Assembly (NCBI GenBank): GCA_963721445.1
Contig: CAVRIZ010000007.1
Span: 61,726 to 125,725 of the forward strand
DNA from: DAIOEK01 sp963721445
Lineage (GTDB): Bacteria > Chloroflexota > Anaerolineae > Anaerolineales > Anaerolineaceae
Reading direction: 5' to 3'
DNA: 64,000 nt
Made by a program: the position numbers and the translations under genes. Under the pieces are notes generated by a model that had not been told where the DNA came from, did no database searches, and saw nothing but the letters and a program-made list of their open reading frames with translations. Positions within the stretch are counted from its first letter, which is position 1; each line of letters opens with the position of its first letter. This document shows positions 1 to 8,842 of this stretch, in pieces.

Positions 1-156
1 ACCGCTATGAAGCAACCCATGAGTTCTTCCAGAAGTACCCGAAGCCACTTCGCCTCGTTCTACCACTGTGACAGAACACCCCCGTTGGGCTAGATCGTAG
101 GCGGTGGCCATTCCGGTAAAGCCGGCTCCAATGACAACTACATTCGGTTTGTCCAT
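1..156 (-). CDS. Glycerol-3-phosphate dehydrogenase, GlpA type (N-terminal part)
   Basis: Only the first 52 codons lie in the window; the gene runs off the left edge. The start is an ATG whose complement is at 154-156. The translation begins MDKPNVVVIGAGFTG, a Rossmann dinucleotide-binding motif (GxGxxG) for FAD, followed by a stretch ending SGRTHGLLHSG, which is typical of the anaerobic GlpA type rather than aerobic GlpD. The family oxidises sn-glycerol 3-phosphate to dihydroxyacetone phosphate and passes electrons to the quinone pool. It starts 9 bases after the glycerol kinase stop, so the two genes form a glycerol-use operon. The specific GlpA assignment is family knowledge applied to a short fragment. 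Confidence 0.75.
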   Translation of the reverse strand, partial: MDKPNVVVIGAGFTGMATAYDLAQRGCSVTVVERGEVASGTSGRTHGLLHSG

Positions 157-165
157 GGCTCTCCT

Positions 166-1663
166 TTATTCCACCCAGTTGAATGATCTTTGAACTGCTT
201 TTTTCCACTGCTGATAAAGACGATCTGCCTCATTGGCATTCATCTTTGGTTCCCATACCTTGTCTTTTTTCCAATAGGAGCTTAATTCAGTTTGATCTTT
301 CCAGTATCCCGTCGCCAGTCCCGCTGCAAATGCAGCACCAAGGGCGGTCGTTTCGGATATTTGTGGTCGGATTACTGGAACCCGAAGAAGATCCGACTGA
401 AAACTCATCAATAAATTATTGTATACCATACCACCGTCAACTCGGAGAGATTTCAATGCAACTCCGGAATCCGCCTCCATCGCTTCCAATACTTCCCGGG
501 TTTGGAAGGCGGTCGCTTCCAGACCGGCTCTGGCAATATGGCCTCCATTTGCAAACCGGGATAATCCAACGATGACTCCCCGAGCATCACTTCTCCAATA
601 GGGGGCGAATAACCCGGAAAACGCAGGAACGAAATAAACGCCACCATTATCCTCAACACTAAGAGCAAGCGATTCGATGTCTGATGACCGCTTTATGATC
701 TTCAAGTTATCCCGAAGCCATTGGACCAGCGCTCCGGTAATTGCAATGGACCCCTCCAGACAGTATATCGGTTGAGCTGTTCCGATCTGATATCCGACAG
801 TAGTCAATAACCCATGCTTCGATTGAACCATCTTATGACCGGTATTCAACAACATAAAACAACCGGTTCCGTAGGTGTTTTTTGCATCCCCCATATTAAA
901 ACAAGTCTGTCCGAATAAGGCTGCCTGTTGGTCACCCAAATCACTCGAGATGGGGATGCCTTCGAAATCGCTACTAGTGATGCCGTAGATTTCGGAAGAG
1001 GATTTTATTTCGGGAAGAATTTGGCGGGGTATTTGAAAGACACTCAGAAGCTCATCGTCCCATTCCAACGTGGATAAGTTCATGAGCATTGTTCGGGATG
1101 CGTTACTCACATCGGTGATATGCAGCCCGCCGTATATGCCACCCGTCAGATTCCAGATGATCCAACTATCAGTAGTTCCAAACAGAACATCACCATGATC
1201 TGCCGCCTTCCGTATACCGTCAATATTGTCCAGCAGCCAGGTTATTTTTGGTCCGGAGAAATAAGTTGCCAGTGGCAGTCCGGTTTTCGCACGAAAACGG
1301 TCTATCCCTCCTTCATGGCTCAGGTGTTGGCAAATCGCATCAGTCCTGGTATCTTGCCATACTATGGCGTTGTAGTAGGGAATACCGGTGAGTTTATTCC
1401 ACAGGATGGTTGTCTCACGCTGATTCGTCACCCCAAAAGTTTCGATCTCCTTTGTTGAAATATTTGCCCTTTACTAAAGCTTGATTGATGACTTCACGAG
1501 TATTGAGCCAAATTTCCACCGGGTCATGCTCAACCAGGCCAGGTCCTGGAAAGAATTGTTTGTGTTCTTTTTGAGCAGAAGCTACTATAGCGCTATTGTG
1601 GTCAAAGAGGATGCAGCGCGTGCTGGTTGTTCCTTGATCTATAGCAGCGATATATTTTGTCAT
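166..1663 (-). CDS. glpK: Glycerol kinase, split by a single-base frameshift
   Basis: Phosphorylates glycerol to glycerol 3-phosphate. The FGGY-kinase N-terminus AIDQGTTSTR is near residues 8-17. The second part carries FGVTNQRETT, YNAIVWQDTRT and, near the C-terminus, the DGG and ALGAAFAAG motifs. The reading frame changes at the CCC run 1467-1469 (GGG on the coding strand). Removing one G joins ...ALVK to ANISTKEIETFGVTNQRE without a gap and gives 498 residues, the usual family length. ATG at 1663 is chosen because it follows GGGGTGGG; an in-frame GTG lies at 1669. The fmt stop is just upstream and the dehydrogenase gene follows, so this is probably an fmt-glpK-glpA transcript. A sequence error is likelier than a true pseudogene because the rest is intact. 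Confidence 0.9.
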
Positions 1664-1674
1664 ACCCACCCCAA

Positions 1675-2598
1675 TTAAGTATTATGCAATCCCCAATGAT
1701 TATTTCCATTCAGGTAATCTTTTCCTGAAATAACTTTCTTGCCCGGTATTTGTAATTCTTGAAGGACAAGGTAACCGTTTCCTGTCCCCAGCGCCGGAAA
1801 TCGATTAACCCGATATTCCTGGCCTGGAATCGCTTGGGGATCTTCAAGCCAGGATGCTTTATGGATGAGGAGTTCCTGCCCATGTATTTGAACCCTTGCA
1901 ATTGGCCAGGGAAGGAATGAACGGATGAGATTTACCAGCTCAAACCCGTTTTTGTTCAGGTCTAAGATGGCTTCCTCTTTTTTTACCATTGGGGCGTAGG
2001 TCGCCTTGGTGTGGTCCTGTGAAATAGGGGTGATCTTGCCGAGGAGGTAGTCTGGCAGTGTTTTCTTGAGCAAGTCAGCACCTAATTTAGCTAAATGCTC
2101 GGTCAATGATCGAGTGGTATCATCCAGATTGATCGTTAACTTTTCTTGAGCCAGAATCTCGCCTGTATCGATCCCCTCATCCATCTTCATGATCGTAATA
2201 CCAGTTTCCCTGTCTCCTGCCTGGATAGAAGCCTGAACCGGAGAGGCTCCACGCCACCGTGGTAATAGGCTGGCGTGAACGTTAATACAACCATATGGGG
2301 GTAATTCCAGCACATTTCTTCGCAATATTTGTCCGAATGCCGCAACGATAATGGCGTCGGGTGCCCAAGCAATAAGTTGTTCAAACACACCGGGTTCTTT
2401 TAATCGATGCGGTTGGATAACCGGAATTTGCAATTCACCGGCTGCAGATTTAACAGGGGGTGGTTTGATTACTTTACCTCGTCCTGCTGGCTTATCAGGT
2501 TGGGTGACCACTCCTTTGACATCATATTCTTCTGCCAATGAGCGTAATATTACTTCAGCAAAAAATGGGGATCCCATAAAAACGAGCGAATTTCTCAT
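1675..2598 (-). CDS. fmt: Methionyl-tRNA formyltransferase
   Basis: Transfers a formyl group from 10-formyltetrahydrofolate to Met-tRNA(fMet) for initiation. The 307-residue frame begins MRNSLVFMGSPFFAE. It has the folate-site motif NVHASLLPRWRGASP (about residues 106-120) with the catalytic Asn and His, then the conserved MDEGIDTG loop and a C-terminal OB-fold-like region. The frame is open for 22 more codons upstream, but homologues start at MRNSLVFMG. On the coding strand TGCTACAAT, an extended -10, ends only 8 bases before this ATG, so the message may be leaderless. def and priA, often next to fmt, are absent; glpK follows within 12 bases instead. Confidence 0.95.
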   Translation of the reverse strand: MRNSLVFMGSPFFAEVILRSLAEEYDVKGVVTQPDKPAGRGKVIKPPPVKSAAGELQIPVIQPHRLKEPGVFEQLIAWAPDAIIVAAFGQILRRNVLELPPYGCINVHASLLPRWRGASPVQASIQAGDRETGITIMKMDEGIDTGEILAQEKLTINLDDTTRSLTEHLAKLGADLLKKTLPDYLLGKITPISQDHTKATYAPMVKKEEAILDLNKNGFELVNLIRSFLPWPIARVQIHGQELLIHKASWLEDPQAIPGQEYRVNRFPALGTGNGYLVLQELQIPGKKVISGKDYLNGNNHWGLHNT

Positions 2599-2658
2599 GG
2601 TATAAAATTGTAGCATAAATGCAAATTCAACATTGCCCTGATTCCTCATACATTTCGC

Positions 2659-2686
2659 TTGCAAAGGTGTAGAACGCTACTACAAT
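2659..2686 (+). promoter_or_regulatory. Sigma-70-like promoter for the DUF4870 gene
   Basis: TTGCAA at 2659-2664, a 16-base spacer and TACAAT at 2681-2686 precede a strong AGGAGG ribosome site and the ATG at 2717. Read by eye; no transcript data. Confidence 0.55.
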
Positions 2687-2716
2687 GAAATTACAATCGA
2701 AAAAGAGGAGGCAATA

Positions 2717-3049
2717 ATGGCTGATCAGGTTCCGGATAGTGATTTAACTAGTGACGATAAGTTATGGGCTTTGCTGTCCTGGTTACTCGCTCCAATTGTG
2801 CCAGTAGTTATGCTTTTGATGGAAGACAAGAAAGCCAGACCATTCATCAAATACAATGCGATTCTTGGATTAATATGGTCAGTAGTTTATCTTGTCATCG
2901 GTGCAGTTCTTTCCTTCGTTATCGTAGGTGTATGTGTATTTTTTGTCGGCGCCATTGCAGCGATCTATTGGGGAATTAAATCCTATCAAGGAAATTGGGT
3001 AAAAATTCCTCTTCTTAGTGATTTTATAAAGAATCAGGGTTGGCTATAG
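2717..3049 (+). CDS. DUF4870-type small membrane protein
   Basis: A 110-residue protein with a hydrophilic N-terminus (SDLTSDDKLWALLSWL), a segment EDKKARPFIKYNA that is a hallmark of DUF4870-like proteins, and three to four predicted membrane helices (about residues 15-32, 48-70 and 72-90). The ribosome site AGGAGG lies 5 bases before ATG. Function is unknown; relatives are small integral membrane proteins found widely in bacteria. It is monocistronic, between its own promoter and the stem-loop at 3070-3102. The family call rests on motif recall and fits the length and topology. Confidence 0.8.
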   Translation: MADQVPDSDLTSDDKLWALLSWLLAPIVPVVMLLMEDKKARPFIKYNAILGLIWSVVYLVIGAVLSFVIVGVCVFFVGAIAAIYWGIKSYQGNWVKIPLLSDFIKNQGWL

Positions 3050-3069
3050 ATCGGTAATTGAGGATGAAA

Positions 3070-3102
3070 AAAGTGCATCGGAGTAATGATCCGATGCACT
3101 TT
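3070..3102. terminator. Bidirectional intrinsic terminator
   Basis: Perfect 13-base arms (AAAGTGCATCGGA at 3070-3082 and its complement at 3090-3102) with a 7-base loop. The A run on the left gives a T run on the minus strand. It lies between the ends of two convergent genes and can serve both. Confidence 0.85.
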
Positions 3103-3119
3103 CCTATTCATTTCCAGGT

Positions 3120-4917
3120 TTATAACACGGCTACAGGAGCCTGTTCGAACTGTTTTTGATGAAGGTCTGCATACAGACCTTTTTTCTGAAGAAGTTCATC
3201 ATGGGTTCCACTTTCCACAATTTCTCCATCATCGATGACAATAACCAGATCTGCGTTCCGAATTGTTGACAGGCGATGGGCGATCACGAAGGAAGTCCTC
3301 TTCTTCAATAATCCATCCAATGCCCGTTGAATCAGGACTTCGGTTCGAGTATCGATACTGGCTGTTGCCTCATCCAAGATCACAATTCTCGGGTCTGCCA
3401 ATACGGCTCTTGCGATAGCGATAAGTTGGCGTTGTCCCTGACTGAGCAGTTTTCCGCGTTCCCCTACTTCCGTTTCATATCCCTTTGGCAGTTTATCAAT
3501 AAATCCATGAGCGTTTGCTGCTTTCGCCGCTGCATACACCTTCTCATCGCTGGCATCTAATTTCCCATAACGGATATTATCGATGATCGTTCCTGAAAAT
3601 AGGAAAGGTTCTTGGGTCACGATTCCCATCTGGGAGCGGACAGACGATTGTGTGACATCTTTAAGATCGTATCCGTCGATCGTAACGTTTCCACTGGTCG
3701 GGTCATAAAACCTGGCCAATAAGCTTACCAGGGTAGATTTTCCAGCACCAGTGGGACCAACTATGGCGACCGTCTGACCTTCTTTTACAGATAGATCAAT
3801 ATTGCATAATACTGCCTGGTCAGTTTCATACGCAAAGGTTACATCGTGGAATCCAATATTTCCTGCGATAATCGGCATTTCCTTTGCATCTGGAGCGTCC
3901 AGTATGTCGGGTTCCAGGTCGAGTAAGGTAAATACTCTTTCTGCTGCCGCAAATGCCGATTGAGCCTGTGTCCAGAGTTGTGCCACCTGTTGGATGGGTC
4001 GAAAGAAATTTTGAACATATTGAAGGAACGATACAACTATCCCAACGGTGCCAGTCCCATTGATGACCATATAGCCACCTAATGCTGAGACAATCGCAAG
4101 ATCAATATAGATCAACACCTCCATCGCCGGATTAAAGGCCGAAGTGATGGCATTTGCGTTGACGTTGGCATCTCGGTTCGCGGCATTTCTTTCAGCGAAC
4201 TCCCGGATATTTTGATCTGTCCGGTTGAACGCTTGCGCGACCTTCACGCCACTGATCTGCTCTTCGATATTGGCTGATACGTCCCCGATGGTCTCTCTCG
4301 TTTTTCGGAATGCCCTCTTAGCTAACCTTGAGAAGTAACTAGTTGTAAAAAGGAGTACTGGAAGCATGATAAGGACAGCCAATCCCAATAACCAATTGAC
4401 CAGTAGCATCGCTACTCCAATTCCAATCAGAGCGAAGAGGGCGCCGATCATCTGGATCAGACTTCTGGCTGAAAAAATTATTCAATGCATCGATATCATT
4501 GACAAGCCTGCTCATCAGCTCGCCTGCCTGTTTACTTTCCAGATACTGAAGGGATAACCGTTCTATATGAGAAAATAATCTTTGCCGCAGATCTGCCAGT
4601 AATTTCTGACCGGTGGCTGCCATCAGCAATACCTGCCAGCGGGTTGCAAGGGCACCCACGATATAAACGACAAGCAAAGCCAGCATCACCCAGGTTAGTC
4701 CAGCTGCATCACCTTTGATGATAAATCGATCGACTGCTGTTCCGGTCAGGAATGGTCCCAGCCCCTGGCTGATTGCCGATAGAATCACCAGGACAACAGT
4801 GATGGAAATTTCTCTGGTATATGGTTTAAGTAACCTGACCAATCGCAGGGCGACCTGAACCGTGCTTTTTGGTTTTTCATCAGAACCAGGTCTAAATCCA
4901 TGAGGACCGCGCATCAT
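3120..4917 (-). CDS. ABC exporter subunit with degenerate signature, frameshifted
   Basis: Second subunit of a heterodimeric type IV ABC exporter (BmrD/TM288-like). The N-terminal part, residues 1 to about 150, carries membrane helices and ends ALNNFFSQ. The downstream frame resumes at SLIQMIGALFALIG. One extra base in the TT at 4463-4464 (AA on the coding strand) explains the break; without it the gene encodes 598 residues, normal for the family. The nucleotide-binding domain has Walker A GPTGAGKST, Walker B VILDEATASID with the catalytic Glu, and a signature LSQGQ instead of LSGGQ. It overlaps the upstream subunit gene by ATGA (4914-4917). The substrate cannot be read; MarR control suggests drugs, organic acids or other toxic small molecules. 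Confidence 0.88.
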
Positions 4918-6677
4918 AATGCCACCTCCTCAGCTGAAGCTACGAGATCAGTATGTCCACCCAATTGGGTTTCCAGGATCTCTGCATATAATTCACTGGT
5001 TTCCATTAGTTCTTTATGCGTGCCTTCAGCCGCGATCTTACCTTCTTCAAGGACCAGGATCTTGTCCGCATTCCGCACTGTGCTGATTCGTTGGGCGATG
5101 ACGAGGGTAGTCCTCCCTTTCCTCAACAGATCGAGTGCCTGTTGAATCAAATATTCGGTTTCTGTGTCGACAGATGATGTGCTGTCATCCATGATCAGAA
5201 TTCTCGGCTGAACTAATAGGGCGCGAGCAATGGCAATTCGTTGTTTTTGCCCACCCGAGAGACCTACCCCGCGCTCCCCAACCAGGGTGTCATACCCTTC
5301 GGGTAGCTCTACGATAAATTCACTCGCCTGGGCAGCTTCGGCAGCTTTCATCACATCTTCAAGAGATGCATCAGGCTTTCCATAGGCAATATTGTCCCGG
5401 ATTGTCCCAGCAAAGAGTGTGGTCTCTTGCAGGACCATCCCTATTTGATTTCGGAGGGATTCCAGTGTTACATTTCGAACATCATATCCATCGATGGTCA
5501 CTTTCCCCGACGAGACATCATAAAATCGGGGAACCAGGTTGATAATGGACGATTTACCTGAGCCGGTCTGACCTAAGATTGCAACCGTCGTATTCGCTTT
5601 AGCGGTAAAAGAGACTTCCTGCAGTACAAAACTATCTGATCCTGAATACTTAAAACAGACATTATCAAAGATAATCTCGCCCTTGACTTTTGGCATTGGG
5701 ATTGCGTCTGGCTTATCCGTTACCTCCGCGGTTGCATCCACGATTTCGTAAATTCGTTCGGCGGATGCTTCAGCCCGTGACATCATCGAACCGATCATAC
5801 CGAGCATGAACACTGGAAAGAGAAGATAACCCTGGTAGCTTACAAAGGCTACCAATTCACCGATGGTTACTGTTTCTTTCATCACCATTACTCCGCCAAT
5901 CCAAACTACAAGCATGGATGCGATATTGGCAACCAGGAAAATGATCGGGAAGAAATTCGCGAATACCCGAATTAGCTTGATGTTTTCGGTTTTTAATTCC
6001 ACATTTCTTTGCTCAAATCGACCATTTTCATAGTCTTCCCGGGCAAATGCTTTTACAATTCGGATACCAGCTAGGTTTTCTTGCAGCACATTATTCAACG
6101 CAGATAATTTCTGCTGTACCGTTTTTGAAAGAGGAATCAGGCTTCGAATAAAAACCGCAAACACTAAGCCGATAGCAGGGAGCATCCCAATAAAGATGAG
6201 CGTCAATTTCCAGTTCATCGTCAACAAGATGATCACGGTGCCGAAAAATGAGATCAATGCACCGATCAGTTGAAGCAGACCTGTTCCAGTGAATGACTTG
6301 ACTAATTCAACATCAGATGTCATGCGGGTCATTAAGGCTCCTGTTTGAGCCTGATCATGATACGAGAAACTAATAGTCTGTAATCGTTTAAAAACAGAAT
6401 TGCGTAGTTCATAAGCAATCCCTTGGGCTACAATTTCCGACCAATACCCCTGAAAAAAATTAAATACTCCGCGTAGTACTGCGAATAGGATTAATAAACC
6501 GGCCATCGTCCAGACAACCTGCATCTGTTTCCCGGTAATACCCTGGTCGATTAATACTCGTAATAATTGTGGGGTTATCAGGTTTGAACCATTGACAATC
6601 AATAATGCGATAAACCCGCCTGCGGCAGGTTTCCAATAATTTTTTGCTAATAATAGAGTTCTAAGAATACCTTTCAA
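4914..6677 (-). CDS. ABC exporter subunit with degenerate Walker B
   Basis: A 587-residue full half-transporter: six predicted membrane helices within residues 15-310, Walker A GQTGSGKSS near 370, canonical LSGGQ near 475, and Walker B ILIMDDSTSSVD near 495 where the catalytic Glu is Asp. Its partner at 3120-4917 has a normal Walker B but an altered LSQGQ signature. In the dimer the degenerate Walker B would therefore face the degenerate signature, leaving one consensus and one non-hydrolysing site, as known for TM287/288 and BmrCD. Translation is coupled on both sides by ATGA overlaps with the MarR gene and the partner gene. Confidence 0.93.
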   Translation of the reverse strand: MKGILRTLLLAKNYWKPAAGGFIALLIVNGSNLITPQLLRVLIDQGITGKQMQVVWTMAGLLILFAVLRGVFNFFQGYWSEIVAQGIAYELRNSVFKRLQTISFSYHDQAQTGALMTRMTSDVELVKSFTGTGLLQLIGALISFFGTVIILLTMNWKLTLIFIGMLPAIGLVFAVFIRSLIPLSKTVQQKLSALNNVLQENLAGIRIVKAFAREDYENGRFEQRNVELKTENIKLIRVFANFFPIIFLVANIASMLVVWIGGVMVMKETVTIGELVAFVSYQGYLLFPVFMLGMIGSMMSRAEASAERIYEIVDATAEVTDKPDAIPMPKVKGEIIFDNVCFKYSGSDSFVLQEVSFTAKANTTVAILGQTGSGKSSIINLVPRFYDVSSGKVTIDGYDVRNVTLESLRNQIGMVLQETTLFAGTIRDNIAYGKPDASLEDVMKAAEAAQASEFIVELPEGYDTLVGERGVGLSGGQKQRIAIARALLVQPRILIMDDSTSSVDTETEYLIQQALDLLRKGRTTLVIAQRISTVRNADKILVLEEGKIAAEGTHKELMETSELYAEILETQLGGHTDLVASAEEVAL

Positions 6678-7117
6678 AACACCCTCCGTGAATCGGGCAT
6701 AACAAAAAGCCGCGAAATGATATCGATTCCATCACTTACAATTGCGTTCTCTTCCGGACTTAATTCAGCTAACTTTTTAGATATTATGCTCAGGACTTCC
6801 GCATCGGTTTTTTCCATTTGCTCGATGCCTGAGCTGGAAGTTTTTAAAAATACTCTCCTTGCATCTGATGGATCATTAATTTTCTCGATCCAGCCTTTTT
6901 CCACGATCAGATTTACTGTTTCGCTCAGTGAAGCTTTACTGATCAGCAGATGTTCAGCGAGTTGACTCAGGCTCATAGGATGCTCTTTGAGGATCCTTAA
7001 TAATCTGTAATGGATCATTGGTAATTGAATCTGCTGATTCTTTACAGCCGTTACAATTACCTGCATCATTCTGGGTATAATTACAATCAGTTTATTTGCT
7101 ATCTCGGTATTGGTCAT
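6674..7117 (-). CDS. MarR-family transcriptional regulator
   Basis: A 147-residue winged-helix protein. The helix-turn-helix is about residues 50-75 (MSLSQLAEHLLISKASLSE) and the wing contains DPSDARRVFLK, the usual DxRRxxLxLT-like pattern. It is the first gene of the exporter operon (ATGA overlap at 6674-6677). The 13-base palindrome at 7134-7146, just downstream of the operon's -10 box, is a natural operator, so the protein probably represses its own operon until a ligand releases it. The ligand is unknown. Confidence 0.9.
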   Translation of the reverse strand: MTNTEIANKLIVIIPRMMQVIVTAVKNQQIQLPMIHYRLLRILKEHPMSLSQLAEHLLISKASLSETVNLIVEKGWIEKINDPSDARRVFLKTSSSGIEQMEKTDAEVLSIISKKLAELSPEENAIVSDGIDIISRLFVMPDSRRVF

Positions 7118-7133
7118 ATCACCCGTTTTATTG

Positions 7134-7173
7134 TTAGGACTCCTAATTATATGCGCACATTATCTTTCGTCAA
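7134..7173 (-). promoter_or_regulatory. Promoter and probable MarR operator of the exporter operon
   Basis: On the minus strand TTGACG (7173-7168), a 16-base spacer and a perfect TATAAT (7151-7146) are followed at once by TTAGGAGTCCTAA (7146-7134), a perfect 6+1+6 palindrome. It sits 17 bases before the marR start, covering the -10 edge and transcription start, where a bound MarR dimer would block polymerase. Confidence 0.75.
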
Positions 7174-7535
7174 TGCTCATGATTAAGTTAAATGTTAGAC
7201 AAAATGATCAATTCTTGTTGGAGATCCGCAAAGCGAAGGAGAGCGGTTTGCTGGGCTATACCGGGAGGATGAGGGTTTGTGTTAGGCGCGCAGCCAGTAT
7301 CCTGACGGACGCATGGATGGAAACCAAGGGTATTGAATCACCCTTTTCGGATGTGTATCGTACATTTACGTATTTGCTCCCTATTTTTGACCAGCAAACC
7401 GAAGTGCAAGAAATACTTATTCGCCTGACCACCAGGGTAGACGAAACATATCAGACCCCCGTGGATAGCAATTTTATTGATGATGCATATCGTCTTGCCA
7501 GATTATTAGACATTGAATTACAAGAGGTCGCATGA
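7173..7535 (+). CDS. Hypothetical protein upstream of a glutaredoxin-like gene
   Basis: Not recognised. The frame is open from 7110, but that start would overlap marR. The ATG codons at 7173 and 7179 (MLMIKLNVRQ...) are more likely, giving 118-120 residues. The protein is soluble, mixed in charge and probably helical, with no signal peptide or membrane segment. It is coupled to the next gene by an ATGA overlap (7532-7535), which is the best support that it is real. No clear ribosome site was found. It diverges from the marR-ABC operon and shares its intergenic region, so MarR could also affect it. Confidence 0.55.
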   Translation: MLMIKLNVRQNDQFLLEIRKAKESGLLGYTGRMRVCVRRAASILTDAWMETKGIESPFSDVYRTFTYLLPIFDQQTEVQEILIRLTTRVDETYQTPVDSNFIDDAYRLARLLDIELQEVA

Positions 7536-7798
7536 ACACACCACTGATGATAAATAAAATGTATGGAACGCACTGGTGCCCGGATTGTAATCGGGCTAAA
7601 AGAGTATTCGAACGAATGAATTGCCCTTATGATTTTATCGATATTGACCAGGATGAAGTATCAAAAGAATTGGTTCTATCCCTAAATAATGGGTTTTGTA
7701 GCGTCCCGACGATCATTCTGCAGGATGGAACGACACTTACTGAACCTGATAGCTATACGTTGGAACAAAAATTGATTTTGCTTGGATATCAAAAATAA
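7532..7798 (+). CDS. Glutaredoxin/mycoredoxin-like thiol oxidoreductase
   Basis: An 88-residue thioredoxin-fold protein. The redox motif WCPDC is at residues 15-19, the cis-Pro segment VPTIIL near 59-64, and the C-terminal helix carries a TLTEPD-type glutathione/mycothiol-site variant. The length matches NrdH, mycoredoxin or glutaredoxin proteins; CPDC is less common than CPYC. It probably reduces disulphides or mixed disulphides in the cytoplasm. An in-frame ATG (MINKMYG) five codons in is an alternative start. Confidence 0.8.
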   Translation: MNTPLMINKMYGTHWCPDCNRAKRVFERMNCPYDFIDIDQDEVSKELVLSLNNGFCSVPTIILQDGTTLTEPDSYTLEQKLILLGYQK

Positions 7799-7807
7799 GG
7801 ATTTGTT

Positions 7808-8047
7808 TCACTTACCCCCGGCAAATCGCCTCAGAATCCAAAATATTACGGCAAAACCAGAAATAATCGCGATTGCCCTGATAAATAACTGAGCGTTGGA
7901 TCTTGGAAACTCAATTTCTACACCAGGGATTTCGGTAATGCGGTGTTTCAAATTTGAAACAAAACCTGGGTCAGGGTGGTACGGTCGTAAATGGTTCCTG
8001 AGAGTGTCTTCCACTCTAGTGTATTCCTGCGTATTCATCTGATTCAT
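7808..8047 (-). CDS. Small single-pass membrane protein downstream of ECF sigma factor
   Basis: 79 residues: a soluble N-terminal half (MNQMNTQEYTRVEDTL...) and one predicted membrane helix at about residues 53-70 (FIRAIAIISGFAVIFWIL), ending RRFAGGK. It is the last gene of a sigma factor, 34-residue ORF, 79-residue ORF run, each joined by near or actual overlap. By position and topology it could restrain the sigma factor at the membrane, but it has no recognisable ZAS zinc motif, so an anti-sigma role is only an inference. Confidence 0.6.
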   Translation of the reverse strand: MNQMNTQEYTRVEDTLRNHLRPYHPDPGFVSNLKHRITEIPGVEIEFPRSNAQLFIRAIAIISGFAVIFWILRRFAGGK

Positions 8048-8148
8048 AATTCCTCCCCTTTTGGATAGCTAACACATCCTATCGTGCCTGCCCCCATTTT
8101 TACGGCAATGGCATTGGCTAATTCAGTTATATTTCGAAGTGTTGTCAT
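8044..8148 (-). CDS. Possible 34-residue ORF between sigma factor and membrane protein
   Basis: An ATG 5 bases after the sigma-factor stop opens a frame starting MTTLRNITELANAIAVKMG and ending PKGEEL. Its TGA overlaps the ATG of the next gene (8044-8047). It is too short for ordinary gene finders. The evidence is position only: it fills the gap exactly and would couple translation of the two larger genes. It has one Cys and no membrane segment. It could be a leader-type coupling peptide or chance. Confidence 0.4.
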   Translation of the reverse strand: MTTLRNITELANAIAVKMGAGTIGCVSYPKGEEL

Positions 8149-8153
8149 AGATG

Positions 8154-8702
8154 TCACTCGATCTCACCGACATCATCTCGTAAAGAGTTCAATGTGCGGT
8201 GGTAAAGGCTTTTTATGGCGCCTTCACTCCTGCCCATGATTATTCCAATTTCTGCATTCGAAAGATCTTCTACAAATTTTAGGATGATCAATTGCTGCCT
8301 TTCCGATGTCAACCGTCTTAAAATCCTCATCAAATTATCCAATTGTTGATTGTGGATTAATTCTGCTTCAGGATGCTCCGATTGTTTATCCGCCTCGGGA
8401 TTATCTTCCAGCGGAACTTCCTTCTTGCGGCTATTGTCTCTATGCCAATTTGCCACCAGGTTGTGCGCTATTCGATACAGCCACGCTGAAAATGGAACGC
8501 CTGTATTTTTATAAGTTCCAATATGATGATAGGCCCGATGGAATACTTTCGCAGTTAGATCTTCCGCTTCATTCTCTAATCCTGTCCGATAATAGATGTA
8601 GTTGTAAATCCGGGCTACATACCGTTCATATAGCACGCCAAACGCGTCCTGATCTCCCTGAGCGGCTAGCAATAACGCTCGATCGTCATTCAGATCTTCC
8701 AC
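8154..8702 (-). CDS. ECF-family RNA polymerase sigma factor
   Basis: 182 residues in two domains. Sigma region 2 is at about residues 20-90 (DAFGVLYERYVARIYNYIYYRTG, then AEDLTAKVFHRAY and FSAWLYRIAHNLVANWHR). Sigma region 4 is at about 125-178 (QQLIILKFVEDLSNAEIGIIMGRSEGAIKSLYHRTL), the helix-turn-helix that reads the -35 element. Two small genes follow in the same direction. No promoter matching its own specificity could be assigned. Confidence 0.92.
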   Translation of the reverse strand: MEDLNDDRALLLAAQGDQDAFGVLYERYVARIYNYIYYRTGLENEAEDLTAKVFHRAYHHIGTYKNTGVPFSAWLYRIAHNLVANWHRDNSRKKEVPLEDNPEADKQSEHPEAELIHNQQLDNLMRILRRLTSERQQLIILKFVEDLSNAEIGIIMGRSEGAIKSLYHRTLNSLRDDVGEIE

Positions 8703-8803
8703 TATGATTTCCGCCAGTGTTTATCCATATGAACACCTGATCTTGCATTCAGTTATTATTCCAAAATTGGATCTATTAGAATTATATATATAAACCATCG
8801 ATT

Positions 8804-8834
8804 TTGAGTTTTTAGTATTATCTCATGTTAGAAT
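8804..8834 (+). promoter_or_regulatory. Probable tmRNA promoter
   Basis: TTGAGT at 8804-8809 and TAGAAT at 8829-8834, spacer 19, with the -10 ending 8 bases before the mature 5' end of tmRNA. The spacer is long, so the -35 is uncertain; the -10 position fits. Confidence 0.5.
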
Positions 8835-8842
8835 TCAAGTAC

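Noticed and set aside
1467..1469. Phase-variable glpK as known in mycobacteria
   Set aside because: The tract is only three Cs, too short for slippage, and identical breaks occur in many unrelated genes here.
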